Positions 7,812-17,875 of a DNA stretch of 64,000 nt are shown one piece after another (positions within the stretch are counted from its first letter, which is position 1; every line of letters begins with the position of its first letter). The DNA is taken from NCBI GenBank assembly GCA_003574895.1, contig PJFB01000006.1:62001-126000 (forward strand), written 5' to 3'. The position numbers were made by a program, and so were the translations under genes. Under the pieces are notes generated by a model. That model had not been told where the DNA came from. It did no database searches and saw only the letters and a list, made by a program, of their open reading frames with translations. The stretch comes from Geobacter sp. Its GTDB lineage: Bacteria; Desulfobacterota; Desulfuromonadia; Geobacterales; Pseudopelobacteraceae.

Positions 7812-9083
7812 ATGGCGAAAAATAGCGAAAATTATGATCATATGAAAGACGGCGGTGCAGCGGTAGGGCCAAGGCCCGAAAATGACAAACCTGCATCTGA
7901 ACGATTGTTTTCCCGGAAGACTGTCCTGAAAAGGAAGAAAGCCGTACTTGGCGTTTTTGTCGCACTTTTGGCAGTTGGGGTAATATTTTACTGGTGGCGC
8001 TCCACCTTCTGGGTAAGCACGGACGACGCCCAGATCGACGGCCATATCAATCCGGTCAGCGCCAGGGTGAGCGGCCACGTGATGCGTCTCAATTTCAGGG
8101 ATTATCAGTACGTGCAGGCCGGGGCGCTTCTGGTGGAAATAGATCCTGCCGACTACAAGGTGGCTGTGGAGCGGGCCAGGGCCGACTATGCAAACGCGCT
8201 GGCCGGGGCAAAGGCAGCGCGCATCAATGTGCCCATTACCTCGGTAAACACGCAGAGCGGCATAGCTTCGGCCTCGGCAAACGTGGCCAACGCCCGTGCC
8301 GGGGTTTCTGCGGCCGCGAAGCAATTGGAGGCTGCCCAGGCCAGACTGCGGGAAAACGAAGCCGACAATGTCAGGGCGCAGGCAGACCTGGACAGGTACC
8401 GGCCACTGGTTGTGCGGGACGTCATATCACGCCAGCAGTACGACCAGACAGTAGCGGTTGCCGCGGCCGCAGCCGCGGCCGTGGATGCGGGCCGGGCACT
8501 GGTAACCGCCGCCAGGCAGCAAGTGGAGCAAGCCCGAGACAGGCTCAGGCAGGCACAGGCTGAACTGGAAGCGGCACGGACCGGACCGCAGCAGGTTTCC
8601 GTTACTCAGTCCCGGGCAGAGAGCGCCCAGGCAACCGTTGAAAAGCACAAGGCGGCCCTTGACCAGGCTGAATTGAACCTCAGTTACACCAGGGTTATTG
8701 CCCCTCTTGCCGGCGTCGTCGGCAAGAGGACCGTCGAGGTGGGGCAGAATGTCGAACCCGGGCAGGTGATGCTCAGCATTGTTCCGCTCGATGACATATG
8801 GGTGACGGCAAACTTCAAGGAGACACAACTCAGGCGGATGCGGCCCGGGCAAAGGGTGAAGATCAGCGTGGACACCTACAAAAGGACCTATGACGGCCAT
8901 GTGGATAGTATCGGCGGCGCCAGCGGTGCGCGCTTCAGCCTCTTTCCACCGGAAAACGCCACCGGAAACTACGTTAAGGTGGTGCAGCGCATCCCGGTCA
9001 AGATCGTCATCGAGAAGGGGCAGGACCAGGAACATCTGCTTCGACCGGGCATGTCGGTCGAACCCCAGGTCAGGGTAAAATAA
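7812..9083 (+). CDS. EmrA-type HlyD-family membrane fusion protein
   Basis: A 423-residue protein with a cytoplasmic N-terminal tail, one membrane helix (KKAVLGVFVALLAVGVIFYWW), the EmrA signature VSTDDAQIDGHINPVSARVSG, a long alanine-rich coiled-coil hairpin and a second lipoyl half plus beta-barrel (LSYTRVIAPLAGVVGKRTVEVGQ). It would bridge the inner-membrane pump encoded next to an outer-membrane channel for drug efflux. The ATG at 7812 has a GGGGGAG site; an upstream frame from 7587 has none. The stop overlaps the start of the EmrB-like gene by one base. No TolC gene adjoins, so one must be borrowed. Confidence 0.92.
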   Translation: MAKNSENYDHMKDGGAAVGPRPENDKPASERLFSRKTVLKRKKAVLGVFVALLAVGVIFYWWRSTFWVSTDDAQIDGHINPVSARVSGHVMRLNFRDYQYVQAGALLVEIDPADYKVAVERARADYANALAGAKAARINVPITSVNTQSGIASASANVANARAGVSAAAKQLEAAQARLRENEADNVRAQADLDRYRPLVVRDVISRQQYDQTVAVAAAAAAAVDAGRALVTAARQQVEQARDRLRQAQAELEAARTGPQQVSVTQSRAESAQATVEKHKAALDQAELNLSYTRVIAPLAGVVGKRTVEVGQNVEPGQVMLSIVPLDDIWVTANFKETQLRRMRPGQRVKISVDTYKRTYDGHVDSIGGASGARFSLFPPENATGNYVKVVQRIPVKIVIEKGQDQEHLLRPGMSVEPQVRVK

Positions 9084-10672
9084 TGCCCGCAAGTGGCGCA
9101 CAGGAAGCCAAGTGGGAAAACGGGATGGATTGGCGGCCAGCGGTCAATCCCTGGATAGTGGCGTTAGCCGTGATGCTCCCCACGTTCATGGAGATCCTGG
9201 ACACCACCATTGTCTCCGTAGCCCTGCCCCATATTGCCGGCAGCCTCTCCGCCTCTACCGATGAGGCCACCTGGACGCTGACCAGCTACCTGGTGGCCAA
9301 TGCGGTCATCCTGCCTGCCACAGGCTGGTTTGCCAGGTATTTCGGCCGTTCCCGCTTCCTTGTCTACTGCATTGTCATCTTCACTGTTTCCTCGTTCGTT
9401 TGCGGCATGGCGGAGAGCCTCGGCATGCTGATTGTCGCCCGGGTGATCCAGGGTGCCGGGGGAGGCGCCCTCCAGCCCATCTCCCAGGCCATACTCCTGG
9501 AGAGTTTCCCCCCGGAAAAGAGGGGCATGGCCATGGCGGCCTTCGGCATCGGAGTTGTGGTGGCACCGATCATCGGACCGACCCTGGGCGGCTGGCTAAC
9601 CGATAATTACAGCTGGCGCTGGGCCTTCTACCTGAATATCCCGGTGGGTTTGCTGGCCGTTTTCATGGCAAATACCTTTGTGGAAGATCCGCCCTACATC
9701 AAGGCTGCCAAACCTGGGAAGATAGACAATATCGGCTTCGGACTGATGGCAGTTTCCCTGGCCACCCTGCAGATAGTCCTCGACAAGGGGCAGCAGGATG
9801 ACTGGTTCTCGGCCACCTGGGTATGCTGGGCCGTGGCAATCTGCTCCGTTGCCATGATCCTGTTCATAGCCTGGGAATTGAGAGCCAAAGAACCCATTGT
9901 CAATCTCAGGGTGCTGAAGGACCGCAACTTCGCCGTCGGAACCATGCTGATAACCTTCCTGGGGGTGTGTCTGTACAGCGCCATCACCCTTATCCCCATT
10001 TACCTGCAGACCCTGATGGGATACACCGCCATGCTGAGCGGCCTGACTCTCAGCCCACGCGGCATCGGCGCCCTGGTGACCATGCCGGTCGTCGGCTTTC
10101 TGTTAGGCAAAATAGATTTTCGCAAGGTGATAGGCACCGGTTTCATACTGCTCTCCATCTCCCTCTGGTATTTCAGCAGGATCAACCTGGAGATATCGAT
10201 ATGGAACATCATCCTGCCCAACGTCCTGATGGGGGTTGGCCTGAGCATGATCTTCGTGCCGCTGTCGGCCGTTGCCATGGGAATGCTGGCCCGGGAGGAG
10301 ATGGGCAACGCCAGCGGTATCTTCAACCTGATGCGCAACATCGGTGGGAGCGCCGGCATCTCGGCGGTAACCACCATCCTGGACAGGCAAGCCCAGGTCC
10401 ATCAATCCGAGATGGTTTCCCAACTGACTCCTGGCAACCCGGCCTTCCAGGTTCGCTCCAACGAGCTGCAACACGCCTTCGGACAATACTACCCGGCATC
10501 CGAGGCGTTGCAGAAGGCCCACGGCACCATCTACAACGAACTGGTGAGGCAATCGACGCTACTGGCTTTCATCGATAATTTCCGTTTGCTGGCTGGACTC
10601 AGCCTGCTCTGCGTCGGAGCGGTCCTGCTGCTGAAGCGCGTAAAGGCAAAGGGGCCAGTCGCGCCTCACTGA
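9083..10672 (+). CDS. EmrB/QacA-type (DHA2) MFS drug transporter
   Basis: A 529-residue protein with about 14 predicted membrane segments. It has the DHA2 family marks LDTTIVSVALPHIAG in the first helix and motif C-like GIGVVVAPIIGPTLGGWL. It is a proton-driven inner-membrane exporter paired with the preceding EmrA-like adaptor. Translation is coupled through a TAATG overlap; an internal ATG at 9125 is a possible alternative start. The C-terminal part (VTTILDRQAQVHQSEM, then LLAFIDNFRLLAGLSLLC) is also typical of EmrB. Confidence 0.94.
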   Translation: MPASGAQEAKWENGMDWRPAVNPWIVALAVMLPTFMEILDTTIVSVALPHIAGSLSASTDEATWTLTSYLVANAVILPATGWFARYFGRSRFLVYCIVIFTVSSFVCGMAESLGMLIVARVIQGAGGGALQPISQAILLESFPPEKRGMAMAAFGIGVVVAPIIGPTLGGWLTDNYSWRWAFYLNIPVGLLAVFMANTFVEDPPYIKAAKPGKIDNIGFGLMAVSLATLQIVLDKGQQDDWFSATWVCWAVAICSVAMILFIAWELRAKEPIVNLRVLKDRNFAVGTMLITFLGVCLYSAITLIPIYLQTLMGYTAMLSGLTLSPRGIGALVTMPVVGFLLGKIDFRKVIGTGFILLSISLWYFSRINLEISIWNIILPNVLMGVGLSMIFVPLSAVAMGMLAREEMGNASGIFNLMRNIGGSAGISAVTTILDRQAQVHQSEMVSQLTPGNPAFQVRSNELQHAFGQYYPASEALQKAHGTIYNELVRQSTLLAFIDNFRLLAGLSLLCVGAVLLLKRVKAKGPVAPH

Positions 10673-10792
10673 AACACCAGGCGGTCCGGCCCCTGCCCTA
10701 TCCCAAAACGCTTATCCAATTAGGATACAGCGCCCTGTCTTGTCGAACGTAACATTATTACCGCATATACAGGCAACGCTTCCGCCCAAAGA

Positions 10793-11290
10793 CTACCATT
10801 CGTTCGGGGTTCTGTCTGCCGTATTGACAACCGCACCCGTGACTGCATCGACCTTGAAGCTGCTGACCCAGTCTATACCGGAATGATCGCCCCCCTCGTC
10901 ACCCTTATAATGGACCAGGAATTCGAACACATCACCTGGAACAGGCCTGATATCCCTTATCAGCAGATTGAAATGGCTTACATCACCCTCTCTGGTCTGC
11001 TGGAACATGGGAAAGGTGCTTGCCCTGGCAATAGTCTTCCCGTCTTTCCCCAGAACAAATACCGTCATTTGCACGCTATCGATACTGGGATAGCGCGTAT
11101 TCTTCATATACCCGTCGATTACGACGCCATGATCTGTGCTGGTTGTTTTCCACACGTACTTGTAATCAAAGTCAGTGTATCTGTAAGGATACCCAGACAC
11201 GTCGGTGTACCTGTCAACCTGCTGCAACCCGCATGACGCCATAAACAGCGACGACACCACAATTACCAGTATCTTGGATAGATATGACAT
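10793..11290 (-). CDS. Lipoprotein of unknown function, paralogue of the 17.9-kb gene
   Basis: A 165-residue protein with a lipoprotein signal peptide ending at MASC (Cys20). The mature part has the pattern YTDFDYKYVWKTTSTDHGVVIDGYMKN and a DVFEFLVHYKGDEGGDHSG segment; both are mirrored in the protein at 17876-18235, so the two are paralogues. The fold is unknown, probably a small beta-sandwich. ATG 11290 is preceded by GAGG at good spacing; a GTG at 11299 is too close to that site. It stands alone on the reverse strand. No function is assigned. Confidence 0.85.
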   Translation of the reverse strand: MSYLSKILVIVVSSLFMASCGLQQVDRYTDVSGYPYRYTDFDYKYVWKTTSTDHGVVIDGYMKNTRYPSIDSVQMTVFVLGKDGKTIARASTFPMFQQTREGDVSHFNLLIRDIRPVPGDVFEFLVHYKGDEGGDHSGIDWVSSFKVDAVTGAVVNTADRTPNEW

Positions 11291-11509
11291 CTCGGACACC
11301 TCAACTTCCCTTTCTGCTTTGTTCAGTCGCTACATCGTTATCTTCTACTGTTTAATTATAGCGCGAACAATACAAAAAGGAGAGATCAAGGGCAAAAAAT
11401 CGATGCCCATTGTCTGGAAAGATCTTCTCCAAGTACGGCACACACGCTGGCTATTCATGGGATCGACGACACCTGGGGCCCCATTGGCCGCCAGCCGGAT
11501 TGCCCACTC

Positions 11510-13141
11510 CTATGCCAGCTGAAAACGGCTGACCAGGCTTTGCAGTTCCTGTGCCTGGGTGGCCAACTGGGCAGCGGCACTGGCTGTTTCGTCGGCCCCG
11601 CGAGCCGTCTGATGGACAACCTCGGTAATCTGCTGGATATTGCTGGTCACTTCGCCGGTGGTAGCTGTCTGTTCCTCGGCGGCCGTAGCGATCTGGTTGA
11701 CCTGCATGGTAACCTCGTTGATCCGCTCCAGGATCTCCTCCAGTGCCTGGCCGGACTTCTGGGAGGACACAGCGCCCTTTTCCACCTCGCAAACCCCCTC
11801 TTCCATGGCTTTGACAGCTTCACGGGTCTCGTTCTGGATAGCCTTGATCATTTCGCCGATCTCGCGGGTGGCTTTTGTCGTTCTTTCCGCCAGAGCCCGC
11901 ACCTCGTCGGCAACCACGGCAAAACCGCGCCCCTGCTCACCGGCCCGGGCCGCCTCGATGGCGGCATTCAAGGCCAAAAGATTGGTCTGATCGGCAATAT
12001 CCTCGATCGTACCGACGATCTGGCCGATCTGGTCAGAGCGGCAGCCAAGGGCCTCGATGGTTTTGGAGGTCTGCCGTACCCGGTCGGCAATCACGTTCAT
12101 GCCGGTGATGGTTTCGTTGACCACTTGAGCACCGGTATTGGCAGAGTCAGTGGTTTGCCTGGAGGCGTCTGCCGCCATGGAGCAGTTGCGTGCAATGTCG
12201 CTGCTGGTGGCGGACATCTCCTCGCTGGCAGTGGCCACCGTATTTGTCTGCGAAGCAACCTCCTCCGCACCGGTGGCAATCTGGGTCGAGGTAGAATGGA
12301 GTTGATTGGAAGCAGATGCAATGCCAGTGGAGATATCCACTGTCCTGGAGATCATATCGCGCAGATTTTGAACCATATGCCGCAAGGCAGACATCAACTG
12401 CCCGGTTTCGTCCGTTGACTTCACATTCACGCTGACCCGCAGATCGCCATCGGCAAGGGCATTGGCAACTGAGACCGCCTCTAGCAAGGGCTTGGTAATC
12501 GCCCTGGAAATAAACAGGCCGAGTCCCAAGGCCAGCAGGACACCCGCCAGCACCAACACGCTCATGAATATGGTGGCCTTCCTGGCATCATTGGCGTTGG
12601 CCTCTGCTATCACATTGCCTTGTTGTTCCTTTCGCTCCATTAACTTGTTCAACAGCTCCTGCTCATGCATGGCAGCCTTTTTGGCTTCCCCCCCCATGAG
12701 CGCCCTGGCCTCATCATCCTTGCCGGCCCCGTGCAGTGCCAAGATCTTGTCGATATGGGCACCGTAGGCATTGCGCGACTCCTTGAACTCCTTGAACAGT
12801 TGCCTGGCCTCGTCCGTGATGATGGTCTTCTCGAACTTGTCCGAGCGCTCATTGATACCGCCGCGGAGCTTGGCAACCGTTTCCAGGTATGCCTTCGTCT
12901 CCGCCTCGCCCTTCGATTCCACTGCGTCCCGCAGATTGATGCGTACCCGCTGGAACGAAACCGACATGAAGGCCAGGTCTTCCATGGGTATGGTGATGCG
13001 TTCGTAAATCTTGACGCCCTCGGCATTGAGCTGGCGCATCATTGTGACACCAAAGATGCCGACCACTGCGGCAATTGTTGCAACCAAAAGAAATCCGGCG
13101 GTAAGCTTAGTCCCCACTTTCATGTTGTTGAACCAGTTCAT
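11510..13141 (-). CDS. Methyl-accepting chemotaxis protein
   Basis: A 543-residue chemoreceptor: first membrane helix at about 11-34, a periplasmic four-helix-bundle sensor domain (about 35-188), second helix 190-212, HAMP (about 211-265) and a cytoplasmic signalling domain with the conserved hairpin tip ([20 protein letters not shown], then [19 protein letters not shown]). It ends VSRFQLA and lacks a C-terminal CheR-docking pentapeptide. It signals to CheA/CheW on an unknown ligand. ATG 13141 begins [13 protein letters not shown], the usual start of such receptors, after a GGGGGCG. Confidence 0.94.
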   Translation of the reverse strand: MNWFNNMKVGTKLTAGFLLVATIAAVVGIFGVTMMRQLNAEGVKIYERITIPMEDLAFMSVSFQRVRINLRDAVESKGEAETKAYLETVAKLRGGINERSDKFEKTIITDEARQLFKEFKESRNAYGAHIDKILALHGAGKDDEARALMGGEAKKAAMHEQELLNKLMERKEQQGNVIAEANANDARKATIFMSVLVLAGVLLALGLGLFISRAITKPLLEAVSVANALADGDLRVSVNVKSTDETGQLMSALRHMVQNLRDMISRTVDISTGIASASNQLHSTSTQIATGAEEVASQTNTVATASEEMSATSSDIARNCSMAADASRQTTDSANTGAQVVNETITGMNVIADRVRQTSKTIEALGCRSDQIGQIVGTIEDIADQTNLLALNAAIEAARAGEQGRGFAVVADEVRALAERTTKATREIGEMIKAIQNETREAVKAMEEGVCEVEKGAVSSQKSGQALEEILERINEVTMQVNQIATAAEEQTATTGEVTSNIQQITEVVHQTARGADETASAAAQLATQAQELQSLVSRFQLA

Positions 13142-13608
13142 AGTTACGCCCCCTAATCCCTTTAATTTCGAACTCTGCATCGCATTTGACGCCAATACAG
13201 CAGGTGGCGTGCCAATATAAGGTTATTGATGTCAGCATTTGTCAATTATCCTTGCCCTGACACTTGATGTACCAATTTGGTATGGGGCATAAAATAGCAA
13301 CAAATTAAAAAATAGGCGTTTTTGAATTTGCCGGGACAACAAAGGCTAGGCAAGTATGCGGCAAGGTATTCCGAAGGTGCAGGGTGATATTCTCTTATGG
13401 CACAAACCCCAGCCACATTAATGCAGCCAAATGCCGGTTATCACTACTGGATTTGACGAAACAACAGAACTTATCTTTGATCAGGCTCGGGAAATGAATT
13501 CGACAACCGACAAACATTATGGTTATCCAGAATGATTTCTACTATTGGGTAACGAGTGGTGGAAATGTAAGGGGATATGTTTGTGGCGGGTTTAATGCAT
13601 CGATAACA
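13142..13608. other. 467-bp spacer upstream of the chemoreceptor
   Basis: No gene is convincing here. It holds the chemoreceptor promoter (reverse strand). An 11-bp dyad ACCAATTTGGT lies at 13271-13281. The rest is AT-rich without repeats I can match elsewhere in the window. Confidence 0.4.
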
Positions 13609-14514
13609 TTAGAAAAGCCGGAATACCGTCAGGCTTGCGGTGTATTCCGATGCCCCTGCGGTAAGTCCCTTTGCCGCATAACTTTCAAGTCCTGTTTTAT
13701 CCATGAACATCCAGTTGGCCCTGACTCCACCTTCGATGGGTTCCTGGAAGCCGTCAATCTGTGCGGCGGCGCCGTTCCCGACCAGTGCCAGATACAGATT
13801 GTCTCTGATCTGGTAACCGATGCCGGCTGAGTAGTTGACATATTTCAAGGTGTCAGAGAGGTCCGATTCTCCCAGCAAGACGTAACTCCCTTCGGCAAAG
13901 AGATTCCACTTCCCAAACCATTTATCGAGATTCAGGGTAAATGCGGCATCGTATTCGCCTTGGCCTATGCCCTTGTATTGGTCGAGTGTGAGGAAATTCA
14001 GCTGAACTGCAGCACGGACCTGCGGTAAGAGTCTTTCTTCCCTCAGTATTTTGTACCCGGCGCTGAATGACCTGGTGCCAAACCCGCTCCGGGGGTCGTT
14101 GCTGTCGAATGCCGTTGTTACATCTCTTGCCGTCACAATGGCTATGCCGTCATCACGCCTTGCCGTACCGGAAGGCAAACGGTCCGCGGCCTGGCCTTTG
14201 CTGGCCTGGAAATACCGGTACGGCCCGGTTGCAGTGCATTTCGTCGCGTCGCTGCCATCAAGGCAAGGAAACGACATCCCGGAGACGATATTATCCAGTT
14301 TGAATTGCGAATAATCGATGGCTTGAGAAAAGGCCGTGAACGTTACGGAAGGCGAGCTTGCCGATGCAGTGTCGCCATACGGGCCCTGGGCAACGGAATA
14401 ATTTTCCCCACGGCCGATGTCCATTGCATAACCCTGAAAAGCTGCCCCCAGCAAGAGCGCGCCACCGATTGCCCCACCGATGAAACCGCTTGTATATCTT
14501 GAATGTTTCGCCAT
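13609..14514 (-). CDS. Outer-membrane beta-barrel protein, transporter-like
   Basis: A 301-residue exported protein with a signal peptide (GFIGGAIGGALLLGAAFQGYA) and a body of amphipathic strands ending in phenylalanine (TVFRLF), as barrel proteins do. Features such as DKWFGKWNLFAEGSYVLLG and SAGIGYQIRDNLYLALVGNG resemble MetA-pathway/phenol-degradation-type putative outer-membrane proteins, but family assignment is tentative. ATG 14514 has a GAGGAG site; the longer open frame from 14646 crosses a terminator. It follows a small-peptide gene on the same strand, separated by that terminator. Confidence 0.75.
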   Translation of the reverse strand: MAKHSRYTSGFIGGAIGGALLLGAAFQGYAMDIGRGENYSVAQGPYGDTASASSPSVTFTAFSQAIDYSQFKLDNIVSGMSFPCLDGSDATKCTATGPYRYFQASKGQAADRLPSGTARRDDGIAIVTARDVTTAFDSNDPRSGFGTRSFSAGYKILREERLLPQVRAAVQLNFLTLDQYKGIGQGEYDAAFTLNLDKWFGKWNLFAEGSYVLLGESDLSDTLKYVNYSAGIGYQIRDNLYLALVGNGAAAQIDGFQEPIEGGVRANWMFMDKTGLESYAAKGLTAGASEYTASLTVFRLF

Positions 14515-14567
14515 CTGCCGGTTCTCCTCTGAACAGCCAGGAACATTGACTGAGACTTCCAGCATCG

Positions 14568-14609
14568 AAAAAAAAGCCGCCCGGCCTTCATGAAGACTGG
14601 ACGGCTTTT
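14568..14609 (-). terminator. Rho-independent terminator after the 43-residue peptide gene
   Basis: On the reverse strand AAAAGCCGTCC pairs with GGGCGGCTTTT around a short loop and is followed by a T run. It lies 20 bp past the stop of the small peptide gene and before the start of the outer-membrane protein gene, so it can set different transcript levels for the two. Confidence 0.75.
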
Positions 14610-14629
14610 GGCAACTTAAACCTTGCCTT

Positions 14630-14761
14630 TTACTTGCACGAACCATCTTTCAGCTTGATACGGTCCTGGGTCTTCAGTTGATCTGCCGCGAAAACCTGTG
14701 CGCCGATGGAAAGAGTTGTAAGCGCCATCACGAGTGCCACCAACATTTTACGAGTTTTCAT
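14630..14761 (-). CDS. 43-residue secreted peptide of unknown function
   Basis: A short frame with strong start signals: AAAGGAGGTAGGAAAA then ATG. It encodes a clear signal peptide (MKTRKMLVALVMALTTLSIG, predicted cut after VFAA) and a mature tail of 17 residues, DQLKTQDRIKLKDGSCK, with one cysteine. A rho-independent terminator follows at once. The good ribosome-binding site, signal peptide and dedicated terminator argue that it is a real, possibly highly expressed gene. I do not know a function; small periplasmic peptides ending in DGSC occur in related bacteria to my recollection. Confidence 0.8.
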   Translation of the reverse strand: MKTRKMLVALVMALTTLSIGAQVFAADQLKTQDRIKLKDGSCK

Positions 14762-15151
14762 TTTTCCTACCTCCTTTGTTTTAGTTAAGATGCGTTAACC
14801 TATACACTGACCATGCCAGTATTATATAATCGCACAACAAATTGATATTATTAGGTTTATTTTTTAAACCAAATTTACAAACTGAAATTTTAGTGCAGAT
14901 TCTGCATCGGCAGATTTCAGAAATGCACCATTCGGTGTTCAGCTATGATGATGGCTATTATCTGAGGGGAGTTGTGATACGCAATGGCAGCAAAATGAGT
15001 GCAAACTAGGTGCAGAAATGATCGGCAACAGGTTCCAGCAAATCGGCCAGGTACTGCAAACCGCTATGGGCATGGCAATAACGACAACAGGGGGCAACCG
15101 GCGCAAAAGCCGGCTAGGCCCCCGGCTGCGTGGACACGGCAGGCTTTTGTC
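14762..15151. other. Promoter region of the small peptide gene
   Basis: This 390-bp stretch has no gene. A TATAAT-like hexamer lies on the reverse strand at 14821-14826 but no good -35 is at the expected distance. Apart from the terminator at 15105-15127 I see no other structure. Confidence 0.4.
15105..15127 (-). terminator. Terminator after the DUF4197 gene
   Basis: On the reverse strand AGCCGG pairs with CCGGCTTTT, about 25 bp past the stop of the DUF4197 gene. The stem is short but GC-rich and ends in four T. Confidence 0.6.
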
Positions 15152-15889
15152 TCATTTCCCAAAAACCTTCTTTAGCAGCTCGGTTCCCCGGGCTGCCGGA
15201 TCGGTCCTGATCTTCTTCTCTTCTTCGCCGAGCATCGTGAAAAGCCCGTCCACCGCCTTGGTGGTGACGTAATTGTCCAGGTCCAATGACACTGCCGTTG
15301 CCCCGGCAAAGGGAACCGACTTGACTTTGTCCATCATCTGATTGTAACTGCGGGCCACACCGACATCCTGCATGCTTGAGGTGACCACCGGTTTGAACGC
15401 GGTATATATCTTGTCACCGGTTTTCTGCTTGAAATATTCGGTAGCAGACGTGTCGCCCCCCTGAAGTATCTTTCTGGCGTCGTCAAAGGTCATTTCCTTG
15501 AGGGCGGAGACGAAATACTCCGTAGCCTTGGGTGCCGCGTTTTCCGCAGCCCGATTCATGCTGAGCACGAAGTCGTCCACCTGCGCCTGGAACCCGAACC
15601 GGCCAAGCAGATCGGTAACGGTTCGGATCTTTTCCGGCATCAGGATCTTGATCATGTCATTGCCAAAATAACCGTTGCGTTGCGACACCGATTTGACGGC
15701 CCTGGCTGTGCCGGTGGAGAGCGCCTCCTTAAGCCCCTTGACAATAGTACCGTCATCCAGGCTGCTGCCGGCAGTTCCGGAAAAGCCGAGCCCCTTGGTC
15801 ACATCATCGAAAAAGCCTGCGTGGACGGAGATTGGAATGGTTATGAGGAGCAGAACCAGGCATGATACCGACACACGACAGCGTTTCAT
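15152..15889 (-). CDS. DUF4197 domain exported protein
   Basis: A 245-residue protein with a cleavable signal peptide ([18 protein letters not shown]) and a body matching DUF4197: [33 protein letters not shown], and the C-terminal [18 protein letters not shown]. Length is typical. The family is periplasmic or envelope-associated with no known function. The gene is monocistronic, with its own terminator and a hairpin upstream at 15915-15946. Confidence 0.85.
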   Translation of the reverse strand: MKRCRVSVSCLVLLLITIPISVHAGFFDDVTKGLGFSGTAGSSLDDGTIVKGLKEALSTGTARAVKSVSQRNGYFGNDMIKILMPEKIRTVTDLLGRFGFQAQVDDFVLSMNRAAENAAPKATEYFVSALKEMTFDDARKILQGGDTSATEYFKQKTGDKIYTAFKPVVTSSMQDVGVARSYNQMMDKVKSVPFAGATAVSLDLDNYVTTKAVDGLFTMLGEEEKKIRTDPAARGTELLKKVFGK

Positions 15890-15914
15890 AGTGCCTCCCT
15901 TAGTAAGTTAGAAG

Positions 15915-15946
15915 TTGTTTTCTGCCATTTTCAGGCAGAAAACAAC
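15915..15946. other. Perfect hairpin upstream of the DUF4197 gene
   Basis: TTGTTTTCTGCC and GGCAGAAAACAA are perfect 12-bp arms around a 7-8 base loop. It sits 26 bp before the DUF4197 start and abuts the repeat element at 15946-16138. It could be an operator, a terminator of a transcript arriving from the right, or part of the repeat. Confidence 0.6.
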
Positions 15947-16138
15947 TTAGTTAGTTTCCATCCGGAAACTCTGGATGAGAAACTGTAGGTTTCCGATTCG
16001 GAGAGCGGGGATTTTTTCTTCTGGCAAGGAAATCAAGGGATTGCGCGGAGGCGTACATCGGTACGCCGCACAAGCAAGGCCGAAGATTGACGCCGCCAGG
16101 GGGAAAAAGCACCCTTTCCGGACGGAAACTAGTTAACG
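15946..16138. repeat. About 190-bp intergenic repeat, copy A
   Basis: This segment matches the reverse complement of 23963-24150 along its length, including ATCCGGAAACTCTGGATGA (versus ATCCGGAAACTCCGGATGA), CAAGCAAGGCCGAAGATTGA (versus CAAGCAAGACCGAAGATTGA) and a shared AACTAGTTA end. By eye identity is roughly three quarters. Both copies are intergenic and carry no frame. Confidence 0.8.
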
Positions 16139-16418
16139 CACTTATCCTGTTTACCAGGATTAGGACGTTCGCAATTGACGTCATATTTTCTTTCCCATGA
16201 ACAGATCCATATGGATGCCACAATCCGCACTACCATCTTTGCCGGGCCAGGAAGAGCTTCCGGAACCAAGGCAAAATTTTTTGTTTAAACTTTATCTTAT
16301 CGGGTTATGATGTCAATTTTCTCGATCGCCAAATCGGAAGCGCTGGCCGTTGCTAGCGGCGCTCCGGCATTCCTGCTTGATCAGTCAACAGCAGGCCTTA
16401 GCCGGCTTGCCGGACTCA

Positions 16419-17774
16419 ATGGAGTATCAAATGTGGTTCCATCATATCCCACGCCTGCTCAAACTCGCAGGCCCCATGATCCTGTCAACTTCCGCAATCA
16501 CGATGATGCAGATCATCGATGCCATTGTGCTGGCGCAACACTCCAGCGAGGCGGTGGCGGCCATAGGCCCATCGGGCCTTGCCGTTATCCTGTTCCAGGG
16601 GTTCCTGTTCGGAACTGCGGGGTATGCGGGCACTTTCGTGGCGCACAACCACGGACGCGGAGACGACCAGGGTGTCCGCACGTCCGCCTGGCTCGGCATC
16701 CACACCGCATTGATTTCCGGGGTCGTGGCCCTTGCGGTTGCATGGCCGATTGCGCAACTATTTCTTCAGGCCGGGCACGCCCCTCAAGTTGCCGAGGATG
16801 AGATCACATATTTCTGGATCTGCATGGCCGGCTCGTTATTTCCGGTTTTGGGTGGAGCCTTGGCAGGGTGGCTCTCTGGTATAGGGCGCCCCATCATCGT
16901 TACAGGGGTTACCTTCATCTCGTTTGCGGTAAATGCACTGCTGGCCTGGGGGCTGGTTTTGGGAAAACTTGGCCTCCCCTCCATGGGGATTGCCGGGGCC
17001 GCGTTAGCCACTGTCACGGCACAATTGGTGGCAGCGATCCTCTATACAATACTTTTTGCCAAGGCCGGCGGATTCGCCAACCCAATTGCCAGGCGGCTCG
17101 ATTGGGTGGAATTCCGCCGGTTCCTCTCGCTCGCCACGCCAATGGGGTTGAGGATCAGCGGGGAGCTCGTGGCCTGGACCCTGTTTCTGGTAGTGATCGG
17201 CCGGTTGGGAACCGTGGAACTGGCAGCATCCAGCATAGCCTTCCGCATCAACGGCATGGCGTTTTTCCCGGCCCTCGGACTCGGCCAGGCCGCTGGGATA
17301 CTGGTGGGGCACGCCCGCGGAGCCGGACGCGACAACGATGTGACGGCTATCGGCTGGCAGTCGCTCCTGGTGTGCGAAATCTGGATGCTGGCAATGGCGA
17401 TTTTATTCGCCACCGCATCGGCGCCGCTCATGTCGATCTTTGCCGGCAACGGCCCTGAGAGCTTGCGGATCATTGAAACCGGATCCCTGCTCATGAAATT
17501 TGTGGCCTTTTATTGCTTGTTCGATGCAGCGAATGTCATGATCGGCTGCGTATTAGCTTCCGCTGGAGATACCCATTGGATCGCCCGCACCTTTTTGATC
17601 TCTTCCGGCGTCTTCCTCGCCCTGCTATGGCTGATAGATCGGATTACTCCCGGCCTGGTCATGGAATGGACCCTGGCCACAACCTTTGTTTTTGCCACGG
17701 CAGTGATCTGGTCGCTCCGGTTCAGGGCAGATGCATGGAGGAAGGTCAAGATGCTCAGAGAGTTGAGCCCCTGA
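16419..17774 (+). CDS. MATE-family multidrug/Na+ efflux protein
   Basis: A protein of about 451 residues with some 12 membrane segments in two similar halves. The first half has LAGPMILSTSAITMMQIIDAI and the second LATPMGLRISGELVAW, the usual MATE pairing. It exports cationic drugs or metabolites by Na+ or H+ antiport. The start is uncertain: ATG 16419 gives a normal N-terminus but no clear ribosome-binding site; ATG 16431 is an alternative. The gene stands alone between an intergenic repeat and a reverse-strand gene. Confidence 0.9.
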   Translation: MEYQMWFHHIPRLLKLAGPMILSTSAITMMQIIDAIVLAQHSSEAVAAIGPSGLAVILFQGFLFGTAGYAGTFVAHNHGRGDDQGVRTSAWLGIHTALISGVVALAVAWPIAQLFLQAGHAPQVAEDEITYFWICMAGSLFPVLGGALAGWLSGIGRPIIVTGVTFISFAVNALLAWGLVLGKLGLPSMGIAGAALATVTAQLVAAILYTILFAKAGGFANPIARRLDWVEFRRFLSLATPMGLRISGELVAWTLFLVVIGRLGTVELAASSIAFRINGMAFFPALGLGQAAGILVGHARGAGRDNDVTAIGWQSLLVCEIWMLAMAILFATASAPLMSIFAGNGPESLRIIETGSLLMKFVAFYCLFDAANVMIGCVLASAGDTHWIARTFLISSGVFLALLWLIDRITPGLVMEWTLATTFVFATAVIWSLRFRADAWRKVKMLRELSP

Positions 17775-17875
17775 AATATTGGTGCGGAATTGTAGCCGAG
17801 AAAATCGGCGGAACAGAAATTGCCCGAGATTCGTATAATTCCATGCCGAACAGTCACCGGCCGAAAAGATGTGCC

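Noticed and set aside
9823-10578. 251-residue plus-strand frame inside the EmrB-like gene
   Set aside because: Out-of-frame shadow of a clear DHA2 transporter.
13519-13830. 103-residue plus-strand frame
   Set aside because: It overlaps the 3' end of the outer-membrane protein gene on the other strand and has no start signals.
15951-16223. 90-residue reverse-strand frame over repeat copy A
   Set aside because: Its sequence is mostly the repeat element and the matching frame is not kept in copy B, so it is not coding.
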